Positions 50,201 through 58,279 of a stretch of DNA of 64,000 nucleotides are shown here, piece by piece (position 1 is the first letter of the stretch; each line of letters starts with the position of its first letter). The stretch covers positions 1 through 64,000 of IMG/VR virus record IMGVR_UViG_3300022074_000025. One strand, written 5' to 3'. Source of the stretch: a virus. A program made the translations under genes and the position numbers. The notes beneath the pieces were generated by a model. It saw only the letters and a program-made list of their open reading frames with translations. It did no database searches and was not told the DNA's origin.

Positions 50201-53200
50201 TAAATGCAACTGAAATTAGACTTAGCCCCGATCCAAATAATCCAACATTAGTTGATAACAATGTTGAGATTTTAGACGTAAGACTAACCAGCCAGCTTGA
50301 ATATGTCAATGGTGATAGCACAATACGTTTTAACACTGAAGACTCAGCAACATTTTTAGATAGACCATCACGTCTTAGGACAGCAGGTGAAGTTATAGAT
50401 GTAGATGAAAACGATAACAATATTGTAAAAACATTACAGGATATGAAGTCTGTATTTGATAGTACAGCAGAATACGCAACCATTGAAACTTGGAGCGGAA
50501 CGCAAAGTTATAAGCGTGGTGATAAGGTTAGATATAAAGGTAGATTACTAAGATGTGATGTAGCATCAATTGGATTTAGTACACAATCAACAGGACTAAC
50601 GTTTACTGGCACAGCAATTGAGCCTGTATTTAATTATGTAACCCAAGCAAATGGTGACGCCGCTAGTGCAGTAATTGATGGTACACCAGTTTGGTTTGAT
50701 GAAACACAAACACAGTTTAATAATATTGTTGCTACAGCAAATGTTGATGCTGACATACCGGCTAACTCAATACCAAGTGGAAGTATATTAGGTATTGCTG
50801 ATACTGGTCCTAATGGATATAACAGAACGTTAACATTACAAAATCTTGTGTTAACCACTGTAATCGATTCAACTGGTGATCAAAGTATTAACTATATAGA
50901 TGAGGGTAACCCATATTTTATATGCCAACTAAATTCAGTTACTGATCCAGTTATTGCAGATAATACAGGTGAAAATGTAATTATTAATGGTGCAACTATT
51001 CCATTAGTCAATACAACATTAGGATTTCCAGCAGGTACTGCATTAGATAAAACAGATGTTGCTACTATTATTGATAGCACAGCAGATAATAACCTTAAGT
51101 GCCAGGAACTAAACGGAAATATTATTATCTGGTATGATGTAGGTAATGATGTAAATGGTACAATGGTTATTGGTAATGGTACAGCAAACAATGATTTAAA
51201 CATTGCACCTGGCACGTACAGGCCAAGTAGAAGCGACACTTATGTAGCACAGAATATGGATAATGCTACACTTGTTTCTAAAATTAATGCACACCCAGAT
51301 AAGCCTGGTGATGTTAGTGCGGCTGTATCTGGTAACTTTGTAATACTAACAAAAACACCTACATCAACATCAAGCACTTCAAGTTCACTTACTTTGACAG
51401 GCAGTATTTCAACTTCACTATTTCCTGCAAACCAACGTGCCCAGACAATGACGGGTTCACAAGTTCCTATCAATCCACAAACTGTGCAAAATGCACGTGA
51501 TAAAATTAATGAAGCAGGTATCTCAGGTGTGACTGCATCAGTTGATGCAAACCAAAGATTGCTTATTACAAGTACAAACTCAAGTATTGATTTAGGTGGC
51601 ATAAGCCCAGCAAGAGATATGAATACAAGAGCAGGATTACCTACAGGTGTTAGAGCAACACAAGCAACTGTGGTTGCAAATACATTTAACTCAAGCCAGT
51701 GGGGAGATATAAGTGATGATGATCCTGCACTATTTAAAATACAAGTGGTCCAAGACGACAATCCGGACAACGTGGATGGTACTACTTCAGGACCAACAGC
51801 GGTTGTTCCTGGTATAGGTTCAACTTCAATACCAACATCAACACAAAGCGTATTCAATGGTTGGAATGTTTTCCAAGTACAAAACTTAGGACTATACAGC
51901 GAGGTTGCTGATGAGAATGGTACATTAACAACTACATGTTCAGTTTGTGCTGGTACAGCAACTGAAGATGGAAATGATGCTTGTGTTAACGTTAACGTAG
52001 ATCATAATTTAGAAATAGGTGATTACGTGATGATTGTTAATAGTACAAGTAAACCAAGTGTAGATGGTATACACAAAGTAACAAACTTGGGTTCAGTGGC
52101 TGAGCCTAGGAAGTTTTTCATAGATATGTTTATTGAGGAATGTGGTGATGCACCACAGGTTTATGTATTACGTAATTGTAGATTTGATGACTATGATGAC
52201 ATACTTAAGACTAACGTAAACAACAAAGATATTGATGAGGGCTTAGGTAATATTGGAGCCGCTATTGATCAAATAGCAAACAACCCACAATACACAGTTG
52301 GTGCAATTGGTAATGGTGATGGCAGATATAACTGGAAATCAGGCGATACTGTTTGGACAAACTATCATATGAATAATACTCCTTCAAACAGAGGTACATA
52401 TGTTTACACACATAATGGTACTGAGTTTGTATACGACAGTGCTAGATCTGTAACGTCCAGAGCAGTAGGTAAAGATACAATATCACATGGACTTATATAT
52501 GATGGTAGTAGAAACGGAAGAGTCACAGAGTTAGAGTTGGAAGTATTTGATCCTGTACTTGGTGCAATACCAGGTATTGCTAACGTGCAAATTGACTTTA
52601 GATCATTTGTTGATGCCGCCGGATACACCCACAGTACAGATTTAAATGAGCCTATTTTACTTAACACAGGTACAGCATGGGGCGAAGCAGAACTAGGAAA
52701 AGTTTGGTGGGATTTAACAAACGCAATTTATTATGATTATAGTCAAGGCTCTGCAGAATACAAAAGAGATTACTATGGTAAACTTTGGGAAGGTGGAAGC
52801 ATTGATGTTTATGAATGGTCAAAGTCTACTGTACCACCAGATGAATATGAAGCAATACAAGTTAACCAAACTCTTGTTAAGGTAGATATTACAAACACAC
52901 CAGCAATAAGTGCTAGTGTCCAATTTGCAGACACTCCATCCAAAGTAGAAATGTTTGGTAATGTTGCTACTGGTGAACCATATAGCATAGTTGATAGAAA
53001 CAGTGGTGAAAAGATTTATTACTATACTGAAGATGAAGATTACAATGCTAAGACTAATACATATGACAAAGTATATTACTTCTGGGTTAAAAACAAAACC
53101 TCATATAAATCTTCACCAAATAGAACAATGCCTGTAAAAAATCTTGCAGAAATAATTAGAGATCCTACCGCAAATGGTATTAGTTGGATTGCACCAATTA

Positions 53201-55215
53201 GTGATATTGAAATCCTCTTGGCTAATACGCAGTATGTAACAGATCATAAATCAGTATTACAAATTAATAAAGAGCTTGCTAAGCCATCACACAATAGCTG
53301 GACAGTTATGCAAGAGGGCAGAGGTCTTATTCCTGAATACTGGTATAGAGGTGTGCTTGATAACTTAACAGGATTCCAAGCAACAAGTGGTAAAGAGTTT
53401 CCTAATAGAGACCTACACATTTATAATAGATTTGGCGATGACAGAGCGATAGGACAAGGCTGGTTTTATAATACAAACATGGCTAGACAAGAAGCACTTG
53501 CTTGTATTAATAAGCACCTAACAAATATAAACCTTGTATCTGATTTAGCAGACAAATGGGATAGAACAATTGGCATAGAAAAAGAAGTAATTGATATTAA
53601 TGTAGACTTTAGTAACTTAGATGCGTGGGCTCCAAATACTGCATATACAGTTGGTACACTTGTTAAGTTTAACAAGAAAATATATTATGCTAGAAAAGCA
53701 CACACAAGTGGTACTAGCAGTTATCAAGCATTTAAAAATAATCAAACATGGATGAGATATGCGAGTTTATATGACTTTACAGAAATGTGGGATTACGCAG
53801 ACTACAGCCATGTTGACAGGCTTACAAACGAACAGCCTACAATAACAATTAACAAGAAGACCGATCTTGCTAATATTGATATATCTAAACACAGAGTCGT
53901 GGGTGTTAATATGGTTGACCCAGATGGATATGATAGAACTGAAATTGTAAAATGGAACGGTGAACAGTGGATTGTACAGCATAAGAAAAACGGTACAATA
54001 CAATTTGCTGACTGGTTAGTTGATAGTAACAGAATAGATGCATGGGATAAAAATGGTTGGGATAGTCTTGCTTGGGACGGTAACAAGCAGGTATTCTGGC
54101 ATTACCTAGTATATGCACTAAGACATGATATCTTTATTGAACAGCATGTAGATAACTTTAATAAGTTTTTCTTCTGCATAGTTAGACATTGTTTAGCAAC
54201 ACAGAAACAGGTTGACTGGGTGCATAAAACAACGTATATTCAATTGGAAGTTACAACACCAGCAAATAGTACAACTAATAAGTATAAGAAAGGAACCATT
54301 AATTCTTTACTAGGTTACATTAATGATGTTAAACCTTTCCATACTAAGATAAGAAACATTATAGACGCAACTACTATTACAGAAGATGCGCCAATAGGTA
54401 TTACTGAATCATATACAACTGATACAACAATTAAACTAAACCAGTTCAGTACTAACCAAGAAGGTAATGATTATCTAAACAATGCTCTAAAAGCAAACAC
54501 ATATAAGAATGATATTCTAAGTAGTGCATTTGATACAGCATCATTTACAGATACATATACATCACAGGCATTTACTGATACAAGTACACCAGCTGATATA
54601 GTTAATGGTGGTAGCTTCATTGAACCTGAGCTATACAACTACACAGGTAATGACAATAATAGAAACAGTTTGGCACAACTAGATACTGCTGAAGACTTAA
54701 CAATTACTATACAAACTAATACAAGTGGTGATACAGTTAATGCAGATTCAAGAACATTTGTTTACAGACAGGATGGAAAACTAAACGCACTAATTGATAT
54801 ACTTGAACAAGCAAAGAGTACAACAACTACTGCGGCTATTACAAACATTGATACAACAATACCTGTAACAAGTTCTGCTAACTTTAACAAGTCAGGTGGC
54901 TTTGCTTACATTAATGGTGAAGTACTTGAATATAGCACAGCAGATAACAATACGATTACAGTAGCATACCGTGGATATGCCTCACAAAAGGCACATGCAA
55001 GTGGTAGCACTATTGTAGATATTACAGACGCAGGCGTCTGGAACGGCACTATAAAAGGTGTCACTAACTCAAGCAACGAGTACGTTGACGAGAACAAAAT
55101 TAATGACATTGCCAAGAACTCTGGTACATTGGAATGGGAAGCAACGTCAATACTATCCGGTACTGGATTATTGTCTGCAAAATTGCAGGCAGGCACACAG
55201 GGCATTGATTTATGA
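44275..55215 (+). CDS. Giant baseplate protein in gp7 position, 3,646 residues
   Basis: One uninterrupted frame of 10.9 kb directly after gp6, where T4 has gp7 (1,032 residues). The start is basic (KDYKSSKTKKSKNKRKIG). Residues ~130-160 (GYVYQPPIDVDKFFNFTSYY, WVPNLPVYE) look like a virion protein family of marine T4-like phages. Two modules resemble chitin-binding/CBM5-12 folds: IETWSGTQSYKRGDKVRYKG near 2068 and AWAPNTAYTVGTLVKFNKK near 3117. A Cys-rich patch (CSVCAGTATEDGNDAC) is near 2554, and an INGEVLEYST...VAYRGYASQKAHASG module is near the C-terminus. It probably combines wedge and host-contact functions at the baseplate edge; assignment to gp7 is by position. Confidence 0.7.
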   Translation: MADYKDYKSSKTKKSKNKRKIGNYPTVNVKSSDYLPFAFQTRINKQWLDSTFDQLVSKGMLEDIDAYVGDKSGKSRTETEQTKYLDTKNNNVQLSPTIVSDTRIAFDDVAQAVEQYFDDYNYNSAYTTQGYVYQPPIDVDKFFNFTSYYWVPNLPVYESDNTNGTATYAVDPITDINGKVTHTFVDDNNSFDLEDGMRIKLELGYGSLSNNIYLVTGVGKEINLRLYNEQRTVFGTTNKRPYPIWTDENTYTNHTKGYWDSIDVLDITYKKGNIADARGNSPITIMQAYNADLADPNTNTAPALWFYSGNDRKIYLANGMVVRFGTGWPGLTTEEQHSIYWVEVDTSGNVIFKDIIRASVSGTEITQEVVTTNRTPDKIAKAQSYLEHTWDSNTNWDTWYTPTALKDYIVINRDDPIATAWSRSNHWIHRDTIFKLADMNPFMDAENFTTLDNQAKRPIIEFEGGIHLIKHSNDSTVQKFQGPIDFILRDASLASQLQNGTTYIVENVATSYTRDATQSTDPVYKTLTVGDTFIIRNALGTSTADTATLQSSYIRQDLWVSDTPQTMVGYTKDRVNHPPLYYLFDDERQNTRLDDITKYPNSTFRYVKDADGERGGSKLFGYKIGSGTTIDPELDMVVSLKDMGHRAEYEFVNYQDKDKFTFSLITPDGGLVDTDTIKGYYSYKQKGIVKNAYVPGNVMRGAKEKYQQIVTDATSAQTIPYGTDSFKSAREFVVHTYGPNIDFTVTENFAFGIFNERKEGKPTLTVKAGETYNFINISKNNINFYSDFAGTAHTTNVTSSGNVTTIVMPNTAGILYYGYSATNKARIVILDNDDYLYHDLYIDGKRIRQEEYTINTDSIVVPADLVEENSIIDLEFREVDATNDAKVYSIPDVLEHNATNKQLLEFTISETFDHWNDIIYKSPNLTGQSFGINSYHKDVKLHNTGGTIYMYDDISIMHDYTYANTAFDAREALFAQARDFHGFRDRFRAQVIRLYKSNGYVKTRDIVRDALKAITETKKGTDLYADSNMVYFQDKREQRYDLTASQTKIYPSISINTDFNIMDHAYLYLSENNGSNEYYERLLVKDVDYTLAGSTITLKNLTTAVSTTEPAFLTIQFIDRENNSYIPESMVKLGLAYGTPPTVETDIITLHDGTELVWNNTNNLYDPTKSNYDVVNACLLDLDKRIWAGIVDLDNTRSPNAFLPAPHFETWYTKEKLDNYTEQLYRDYQAKIGVEVFNSSNYYDGTNYPGSNDGTTWNYSSMGNWPGHWKGAYQYLFGTHRPDLTPWHMLGKSKKPDWWDDVYSWKDTANGGSDAKRTALIEALTNGYVSNTRDHVNYTKSELRYARHNWDWTNNYPVDTAGNLVPRYEVLGIPSAVNRAQDFVFGDYGPIEIAWRGSALGQSALLDAIVKLLPAKAWTEFFQPGLFNEGNIFSSNKLINAYSRSAISPNNILYNNNASHKKVKRINVRSSSTGWGSTSKIDLFSPTDSARVGEAVIDVDSTGTISSITITKGTYGYREVPIFDITNQGTGYDQDAIVDIEFIMGNAIYHGHGLNKVLDNNLLRGYKDISMREVYEPIDTKLVQKVGGFTSENLVDFYTESGANGKYKVDTNDYNVFLYKGPPRKIVNASVMNLKKQLGGIKVDGYGLGKQKFYFYEPLRKTDNFTNLELVENAIVRRYNDFDYSRVSSIEYGAVVAKVQDLYDFIRGYYEYLNYNGVVPQANGNAQATNGAVFAIGNEVGNTTRLALGDTINYTGQTGRLVEFGTLPGGMNSPLDTKGKILNPKEVSVDRLEKTAIVSINSPLAKEFGSVTFAEVDFEHVVEFDNTTQFNDTLFNDVTNQRHHRLLMQGHRTIDWDGNIRAPGYLVFENKIVENFDTSVETLNTLYDYNIENVNPTYRKAQNITIGNYNKDWVNDTFINDQTFAKFYQGMIKAKGTSNVMKPFNRSSMLNEGTSTASIYEEWMFRHSYYGDNTNVNATEIRLSPDPNNPTLVDNNVEILDVRLTSQLEYVNGDSTIRFNTEDSATFLDRPSRLRTAGEVIDVDENDNNIVKTLQDMKSVFDSTAEYATIETWSGTQSYKRGDKVRYKGRLLRCDVASIGFSTQSTGLTFTGTAIEPVFNYVTQANGDAASAVIDGTPVWFDETQTQFNNIVATANVDADIPANSIPSGSILGIADTGPNGYNRTLTLQNLVLTTVIDSTGDQSINYIDEGNPYFICQLNSVTDPVIADNTGENVIINGATIPLVNTTLGFPAGTALDKTDVATIIDSTADNNLKCQELNGNIIIWYDVGNDVNGTMVIGNGTANNDLNIAPGTYRPSRSDTYVAQNMDNATLVSKINAHPDKPGDVSAAVSGNFVILTKTPTSTSSTSSSLTLTGSISTSLFPANQRAQTMTGSQVPINPQTVQNARDKINEAGISGVTASVDANQRLLITSTNSSIDLGGISPARDMNTRAGLPTGVRATQATVVANTFNSSQWGDISDDDPALFKIQVVQDDNPDNVDGTTSGPTAVVPGIGSTSIPTSTQSVFNGWNVFQVQNLGLYSEVADENGTLTTTCSVCAGTATEDGNDACVNVNVDHNLEIGDYVMIVNSTSKPSVDGIHKVTNLGSVAEPRKFFIDMFIEECGDAPQVYVLRNCRFDDYDDILKTNVNNKDIDEGLGNIGAAIDQIANNPQYTVGAIGNGDGRYNWKSGDTVWTNYHMNNTPSNRGTYVYTHNGTEFVYDSARSVTSRAVGKDTISHGLIYDGSRNGRVTELELEVFDPVLGAIPGIANVQIDFRSFVDAAGYTHSTDLNEPILLNTGTAWGEAELGKVWWDLTNAIYYDYSQGSAEYKRDYYGKLWEGGSIDVYEWSKSTVPPDEYEAIQVNQTLVKVDITNTPAISASVQFADTPSKVEMFGNVATGEPYSIVDRNSGEKIYYYTEDEDYNAKTNTYDKVYYFWVKNKTSYKSSPNRTMPVKNLAEIIRDPTANGISWIAPISDIEILLANTQYVTDHKSVLQINKELAKPSHNSWTVMQEGRGLIPEYWYRGVLDNLTGFQATSGKEFPNRDLHIYNRFGDDRAIGQGWFYNTNMARQEALACINKHLTNINLVSDLADKWDRTIGIEKEVIDINVDFSNLDAWAPNTAYTVGTLVKFNKKIYYARKAHTSGTSSYQAFKNNQTWMRYASLYDFTEMWDYADYSHVDRLTNEQPTITINKKTDLANIDISKHRVVGVNMVDPDGYDRTEIVKWNGEQWIVQHKKNGTIQFADWLVDSNRIDAWDKNGWDSLAWDGNKQVFWHYLVYALRHDIFIEQHVDNFNKFFFCIVRHCLATQKQVDWVHKTTYIQLEVTTPANSTTNKYKKGTINSLLGYINDVKPFHTKIRNIIDATTITEDAPIGITESYTTDTTIKLNQFSTNQEGNDYLNNALKANTYKNDILSSAFDTASFTDTYTSQAFTDTSTPADIVNGGSFIEPELYNYTGNDNNRNSLAQLDTAEDLTITIQTNTSGDTVNADSRTFVYRQDGKLNALIDILEQAKSTTTTAAITNIDTTIPVTSSANFNKSGGFAYINGEVLEYSTADNNTITVAYRGYASQKAHASGSTIVDITDAGVWNGTIKGVTNSSNEYVDENKINDIAKNSGTLEWEATSILSGTGLLSAKLQAGTQGIDL

Positions 55216-55217
55216 TG

Positions 55218-55225
55218 CTAAATAC
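55218..55225 (+). promoter_or_regulatory. Possible variant late box CTAAATAC
   Basis: CTAAATAC lies 15 bases before the ATG at 55241 in the short gap after the giant gene. It differs from NATAAATA by one base, like the box at 14530-14537. Confidence 0.3.
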
Positions 55226-55240
55226 TACTAGGAGAATACA

Positions 55241-55840
55241 ATGAACACTAATTTTGCTGATCGTACCTTAGCATTCGTCGATGGACATGTGCTAATACGA
55301 GATTACGATACAAATGAAGTTCTACTAGACAAACACAATGCAATTAACTATGAAAACTTTAGTGTTGCTATTGCTAGTCTATTAAGTGGAACAACTGTTT
55401 CCGGTCAAGGATTCCAAGTTGTACAAATGAAATTTGGCAACGGTGGAACCGTTATTGACGCAGTAGGAAACGTTGAATACAGATCCACAAACACAGACAC
55501 CAAACTAGGTGATCTATATAACCAAACATATACAAAGATTGTTGATGTGGACGATCCGGCTAACACAGATACCACAAATAATAAAGTGGAGATCCAGCCT
55601 TATGACGGACAACCATATTCGGATGTTGTTGTTACTGCTACTCTAGATTATGCGGAGCCAGCAGGCCAAGAGACAACAGACAATACAACATCAATGAACG
55701 GAAACTTTACCTTTGATGAAGTAGCCCTGCAGACAGCGGCTGATACAAGGTTAAGTCACATCTGTTTCCACCCTATTGAAAAGAGTGCAAACAGAAAGAT
55801 CCAAGTGATCTATACAATTAGAATACAGGCAGGGAGTTAA
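55241..55840 (+). CDS. Virion structural protein, 199 residues
   Basis: Not recognised with certainty. It is a beta-rich protein (FADRTLAFVDGHVLIRDYDT at the N-terminus, YSDVVVTATLDYAEPAGQET in the middle, IQVIYTIRIQAGS at the end) without catalytic motifs or membrane segments. AGGAG lies 7 bases before the ATG. Lying between the giant baseplate protein and two fibre-like genes, with only 2 bases before the next gene, it probably belongs to the baseplate or fibre attachment apparatus (the place of T4 gp8-gp10). Function inferred from position. Confidence 0.6.
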   Translation: MNTNFADRTLAFVDGHVLIRDYDTNEVLLDKHNAINYENFSVAIASLLSGTTVSGQGFQVVQMKFGNGGTVIDAVGNVEYRSTNTDTKLGDLYNQTYTKIVDVDDPANTDTTNNKVEIQPYDGQPYSDVVVTATLDYAEPAGQETTDNTTSMNGNFTFDEVALQTAADTRLSHICFHPIEKSANRKIQVIYTIRIQAGS

Positions 55841-55842
55841 AA

Positions 55843-56754
55843 ATGGCTTATACAGTTGATTATTCTGACGGCACAAAAACTGCCATTACAGTCAATGACG
55901 GAACACTTAATATTGAAACTAGCCTAAGTTTAGTAGGTAAAAACTACTACGGCTATGGTGAAGTTATTGCTGAAAACCTATTACATCTATTAGAACATTT
56001 TGCTGGCGGTACTGCACCAAGTAATCCTTCAGAAGGACAAATTTGGTTTGACAATACAGCCGCAGATAAAGAAATGAAATACTATGATGGTGCAAACTGG
56101 GTTAGCATGGGAGGTGGTAGCGAGCTACATACCATTCAAGATAACCTAGGTAATGATAAGCAAGTTATTATCATGAAAGCAGGTGGAAGTATTATTGCAG
56201 TAATTAGTTCACATGAACCATTTACAGTTAGCACAACTCATACTCCATCAGCGGCGGTACAGGCAATATTTACTACAATTAGTAAAGGTTACAACCTAAA
56301 CCCAACTACAGGCACAGGTACAGATTTCTTTTATCACGGTACAGCAACCAGAGCGTTATACGCTGACTTAGCAGAACTTTATTCAAGCGATCAGGAATAT
56401 GATCCAGGTACAGTTCTTATGATAGGTGGTGAAGCAGAAGTCACACAAACAACAGAAGCATTTAGCTCTGAGGTTTTCGGTATTGTATCTTCAAATCCAG
56501 CGTACTTAATGAATAGTGCAATGGAAGGTACAACAGTGGCGGTTGCATTAGAAGGTCGTGTACCTTGTAAAGTAATTGGTCCAGTACGTAAAGGTCAAAG
56601 ACTTGTAAGCAGTGAAGAACCAGGAACTGCTCGAGCAGTCTCAGATTACGAGAAGCAAGAAGCACTCGATTGGTATCGCATTGTCGGCAGAGCGTTAGCA
56701 GACAAGGACAGCGAAGGCATAGAATTAATTGAAGTCGTAGTAGGAACAAAATAA
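55843..56754 (+). CDS. Fibre-like protein with G2-type C-terminal domain
   Basis: 303 residues. The N-terminal ~90 residues (GYGEVIAENLLHLLEHFAGG and GQIWFDNTAADKEMKYYDG) match a widespread virion module of marine T4-like phages. The C-terminal ~120 residues (YADLAELYSSDQEYDPGTVL, EVFGIVSSNPAYLMNS, VPCKVIGPVRKGQRLVSS) resemble the peptidase G2 type intramolecular chaperone of tail spikes, which in its family cleaves itself after folding. I cannot place the catalytic residues. AGGGAG lies upstream of the ATG. Likely a short fibre or baseplate spike; the stop overlaps the next ATG. Confidence 0.65.
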   Translation: MAYTVDYSDGTKTAITVNDGTLNIETSLSLVGKNYYGYGEVIAENLLHLLEHFAGGTAPSNPSEGQIWFDNTAADKEMKYYDGANWVSMGGGSELHTIQDNLGNDKQVIIMKAGGSIIAVISSHEPFTVSTTHTPSAAVQAIFTTISKGYNLNPTTGTGTDFFYHGTATRALYADLAELYSSDQEYDPGTVLMIGGEAEVTQTTEAFSSEVFGIVSSNPAYLMNSAMEGTTVAVALEGRVPCKVIGPVRKGQRLVSSEEPGTARAVSDYEKQEALDWYRIVGRALADKDSEGIELIEVVVGTK

Positions 56755-57872
56755 TGCCTCGTAATGTTGGTGACACAATTACCGCAGTTTCATTTAACAC
56801 GGTCGTAGATCGTTGGAATGTACTGTGGCAAGATCCAAAAGACAGTAATGGTGATCCAATAGCCTACACCTATGATATTAGCTTACACAAAAGTGAAGTA
56901 TTAAGAAGGTTAGGTTGGGGACAACCATCAAATAATATGACAGTGACAGCCAACACACTTATTGAAGCGAAGCATTATAACCTACTAGCGGCTCACGTTA
57001 ATAGTGGCGAATACCATAGAGAAGATTCCTCTATGACAATTAATAACTACGTAACACAAAACGTTGACGTAGTACTAGCAAGTGATATGAATCCATTAGA
57101 AGCAGTAATGACATCCTATGAAAACACTGATGCAAAGTTTGATCTTGGTGCAACAGGAGAGTTAATTGAAACACATGCACACTCCAACGGTGGCGTAGCA
57201 TGGGGTACAAATGATGCGGCCAGTGCCCTTACAAGAGGTACATTAACTACAATACAAAAGTACACATGGACAGACTACAATGACGCTAGACACTTCTTTA
57301 ATAGTGGTGGCCAAATTATAATTGATTTAGAAGCCATAGGCGGATCCTTTGGACATAATGAATGGGATTATATATTTGACCAAATAGATACCATATACGT
57401 TGGTGCCAAACAAACTACAAAAGGTGGCGCAAACGGAACAGGAATAAAAAGTTTTTATGAATTTGATGACACCTACCAACAAATCTTTAACGCACAAGGA
57501 TTTGATACTGGTGATTTAGGAGCATACGCAGGACAATATACGTATTCTGGTGTGTATGTATCTGGAGAAGGTTACGCACAGTATGGTGGTAGAGAAGTAA
57601 CCGTATATGCAAAAATAGGTATGGACGGTACAAATTTTTGCTTGTGGCTCAAGACAGAACTTACAGAAGACGCTGATGATGTTGCACAAGTAGATGCAAA
57701 CATTACTCTTAACACTGGTTATAGAGTAGCACAAGATGCACCTGATACAGGTTGGTTAGGTTCTAGTAATGGTTCAGTACACAAAGTTGATGGTACAGCA
57801 TACATATTTCAAACTAGAATTGCAAAGGTTCCAACAATAATTACAGAACAAAATTGGACACCTAACCCATAA
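56754..57872 (+). CDS. Virion structural protein, 372 residues
   Basis: The N-terminal part contains LRRLGWGQPSNNMTVTANTL followed by HYNLLAAHVNSGEYHREDSS, a pattern I associate with structural proteins next to baseplate genes in marine T4-like phages. The rest is Gly/Asn/Tyr-rich and beta-like, ending in TRIAKVPTIITEQNWTPNP. No enzymatic motif, signal or membrane segment. The ATG overlaps the preceding stop. It is the last gene before the dual promoter at 57880. Possibly a fibre or a baseplate-edge protein; not identified further. Confidence 0.6.
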   Translation: MPRNVGDTITAVSFNTVVDRWNVLWQDPKDSNGDPIAYTYDISLHKSEVLRRLGWGQPSNNMTVTANTLIEAKHYNLLAAHVNSGEYHREDSSMTINNYVTQNVDVVLASDMNPLEAVMTSYENTDAKFDLGATGELIETHAHSNGGVAWGTNDAASALTRGTLTTIQKYTWTDYNDARHFFNSGGQIIIDLEAIGGSFGHNEWDYIFDQIDTIYVGAKQTTKGGANGTGIKSFYEFDDTYQQIFNAQGFDTGDLGAYAGQYTYSGVYVSGEGYAQYGGREVTVYAKIGMDGTNFCLWLKTELTEDADDVAQVDANITLNTGYRVAQDAPDTGWLGSSNGSVHKVDGTAYIFQTRIAKVPTIITEQNWTPNP

Positions 57873-57879
57873 TTAGTGC

Positions 57880-57908
57880 TTGACATCCTTAATAAATACA
57901 TATATAAT
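57880..57908 (+). promoter_or_regulatory. Perfect sigma70 consensus promoter
   Basis: TTGACA (57880-57885), a 17-base spacer and TATAAT (57903-57908) match the sigma70 consensus at all twelve positions. It precedes the 115-residue gene by 23 bases and probably starts early expression of the downstream cassette. Confidence 0.85.
57891..57898 (+). promoter_or_regulatory. Late box AATAAATA inside the sigma70 spacer
   Basis: AATAAATA lies within the 17-base spacer of the sigma70 promoter, so the same leader could be started early by host sigma and late by gp55. Confidence 0.5.
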
Positions 57909-57931
57909 TACTAAACTATAGGAGTAAACAG

Positions 57932-58279
57932 ATGGACGAACGTCTACAGAAAGCTCTGGAGTTCTCGAACTACAATCTTACTTTCACAAATCAAAAACAA
58001 AATATTAGGAATAGAGTAAACCAACTAAAACTTGTACACACAAATGGTGGTAGTTTTAGTTCTGAACCTAGTCTAATAAGTTTTGTAAAGACATTACTGG
58101 ATATTGGTAAAACTGAAGCAGTAATAATTGATAGTAAAGACAACCCAGTTGAAATTAAAAACCTACAAGGATTCTTTGACGACCTTATTAGTGCATACAC
58201 AAGTGCAACTAATGAATATGATGTTGAATACAATAAACTAAAAAAGATGAGAAGCATCAAGAAAATTATGGATTGGTAA
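57932..58279 (+). CDS. Conserved-type phage protein, 115 residues
   Basis: A small helical protein beginning MDERLQKALEFSNYNLTFTN, an N-terminus I recall from uncharacterised proteins of T4-like cyanophages at a similar place. The middle has ISFVKTLLDIGKTEAVIIDS and the end is a charged helix (YDVEYNKLKKMRSIKKIMDW). No catalytic motif. TAGGAG lies upstream of the ATG. First gene after the perfect sigma70 promoter, so expected early; the next ATG follows its stop immediately. Function unknown. Confidence 0.7.
   Translation: MDERLQKALEFSNYNLTFTNQKQNIRNRVNQLKLVHTNGGSFSSEPSLISFVKTLLDIGKTEAVIIDSKDNPVEIKNLQGFFDDLISAYTSATNEYDVEYNKLKKMRSIKKIMDW

Noticed and set aside
53767-54118. Minus-strand frames with hydrophobic stretches inside the giant gene
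   Set aside because: Short overlapping antisense frames in a 10.9 kb gene, without start signals.
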